Below, one piece after another: positions 5,836 to 6,369 of a stretch of DNA of 6,369 bases. Below the pieces are notes generated by a model, which was not told where the DNA came from, made no database searches, and saw only the letters and a program-made list of their open reading frames with translations. The stretch is from contig JAUNJW010000121.1 of NCBI GenBank assembly GCA_030533035.1, forward strand, positions 1-6,369, read 5' to 3'. Numbering within the stretch: position 1 is the stretch's first letter; each line of letters begins with the position of its first letter. This DNA is from Erysipelotrichaceae bacterium (GTDB lineage Bacteria; Bacillota_I; Bacilli_A; Erysipelotrichales; Erysipelotrichaceae). A program made the translations under genes and the position numbers.

Positions 5836-5838
5836 TTT
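5806..5838 (+). terminator. Intrinsic terminator after the GlsB-like gene
   Basis: TAACCCGTTCT (5806-5816), loop CTTC (5817-5820), AGGACGGGTTA (5821-5831) gives an 11-bp stem with a single T-G wobble, followed by TAATTTT. It starts 8 nt after the stop codon. The 3' arm and tail also contain TATAAT (5830-5835), a possible -10 for the next gene. Confidence 0.8.
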
Positions 5839-5842
5839 GTCC

Positions 5843-6369
5843 ATGGAAATCAGGGACATGCGCCGTACCGCCTGGCGCCGGGTAAAACAGAAGGAACAGA
5901 TCATCCTGCCGTGTTCATACGGAAATGTTCAGGGGAAAGTCTCCCTTCTGAAAATCAGGGAGGTTTCAGAACCTTTCAGCGCGGTGTTCAACGGTGAACA
6001 GATTGTGCTGGCAGAGCGTAATTATTCCTGGCTGCAGCTGGCGATGGAAAATGACTTTGCCTGGTTCACGGTCATGTTCGATGACTCTGACAGATTCCTG
6101 CAGGATTACGTTGATCTGACATGCGGCAACCTGACAGACCGTGACAATCCCGTCTTTGAGGACCTGTATCTGGACTATGTCCTGTGCGAAGGTCAGGTTA
6201 AAGAAATGGATGCGGATGAACTGGCAGCGGCGTTTGAAAACGGCACGCTCAGTGAAACTGTTTATGTAAAAGCTCAGGAACATGGTAAGATTCTGTATAG
6301 TGTTCTGCAGGCCAACGCAAAGGAAATAACATCATATTTTGAGAATCTTCTGAAGCGTCTGCAGGAATG
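5843..6369 (+). CDS. DUF402 family protein, Ntdp-like (runs off window)
   Basis: An open frame of 175 codons (plus 2 nt) continues to the window edge without a stop. The core FAWFTVMFDD (72-81), QDYVDL (87-92), NPVFEDLYLDYVL (102-114), then VKEMDADEL (119-127) is the acidic pattern of the DUF402 beta-barrel. Some members of this family (Ntdp, B. subtilis YgaC relatives) hydrolyse nucleoside tri- and diphosphates using metal-bound acidic residues. Candidates here are Asp91, Asp107, Asp111, Asp123 and Glu126. The C-terminal helix (about 148-175) resembles that of YgaC. The typical length is about 170-180 residues, so the end should be close. No Shine-Dalgarno precedes the ATG at 5843; an in-frame ATG at 5858 is an alternative, but its AGGGA is only 1-2 nt away. 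Activity is inferred from family resemblance only. Confidence 0.8.
   Translation, partial: MEIRDMRRTAWRRVKQKEQIILPCSYGNVQGKVSLLKIREVSEPFSAVFNGEQIVLAERNYSWLQLAMENDFAWFTVMFDDSDRFLQDYVDLTCGNLTDRDNPVFEDLYLDYVLCEGQVKEMDADELAAAFENGTLSETVYVKAQEHGKILYSVLQANAKEITSYFENLLKRLQE

Noticed and set aside
5966..6283. 105-codon minus-strand open frame near the right edge
   Set aside because: Antisense to the DUF402 gene, which has a continuous frame with family motifs. There is no independent support.
1..6369. A new defence, mobile or biosynthetic system
   Set aside because: All sizeable genes belong to known families and most are core housekeeping genes. No transposase, integrase, direct-repeat array, toxin-antitoxin pair or defence domain is visible.

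Overview
This window looks like a chromosomal segment from a bacterium of moderate GC content, most likely a member of the Bacillota. The evidence is the strong AGGAGG-type ribosome binding sites, the TATAAT promoters, the pyrH-frr-uppS-cdsA-dxr order and a DUF402 (Ntdp-type) protein. A class such as Erysipelotrichia or Clostridia is plausible, but that is only a guess. Almost every base is accounted for by core housekeeping genes. No phage, transposon, CRISPR, tRNA or rRNA signal is visible.

Bases 1-4447, minus strand: read in the direction of transcription, the order is pyrH (UMP kinase), frr (ribosome recycling factor), an ABC transporter ATPase, uppS (undecaprenyl diphosphate synthase), cdsA (CDP-diglyceride synthase) and the first half of dxr (DXP reductoisomerase), which runs off the left edge. 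pyrH-frr are 2 nt apart and end in a clear intrinsic terminator. The ABC ATPase gene follows that terminator immediately. uppS, cdsA and dxr overlap each other by 8 and 4 nt and have a TATAAT promoter of their own just after the ABC gene. The block is therefore probably three transcription units: pyrH-frr, the ABC gene, and uppS-cdsA-dxr. In function it joins pyrimidine nucleotide supply and translation recycling to isoprenoid precursor synthesis (Dxr), the lipid carrier of cell-wall synthesis (UppS) and phospholipid precursor synthesis (CdsA). The stand-alone ABC ATPase is the foreign element in this classical cluster.

Bases 4448-4582 are a divergent intergenic region. It holds the pyrH promoter (extended -10) and two perfect 12-bp palindromes 22 bp apart, which may be regulatory.

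Bases 4583-6369, plus strand: a short Ppx/GppA-type phosphatase gene; a small three-helix membrane protein of the GlsB/YeaQ/YmgE family with its own promoter, a dyad at the predicted transcription start and a good terminator; and a DUF402-family gene that runs off the right edge. The DUF402 gene has no visible ribosome binding site and its start codon lies 7 nt after a perfect TATAAT, so it may be leaderless.

I did not find convincing evidence for a new multi-gene system. The points worth a second look are the inserted ABC ATPase and its transcriptional isolation, the paired palindromes, the dyad at the glsB-like promoter and the terminator/promoter overlap in front of the DUF402 gene.
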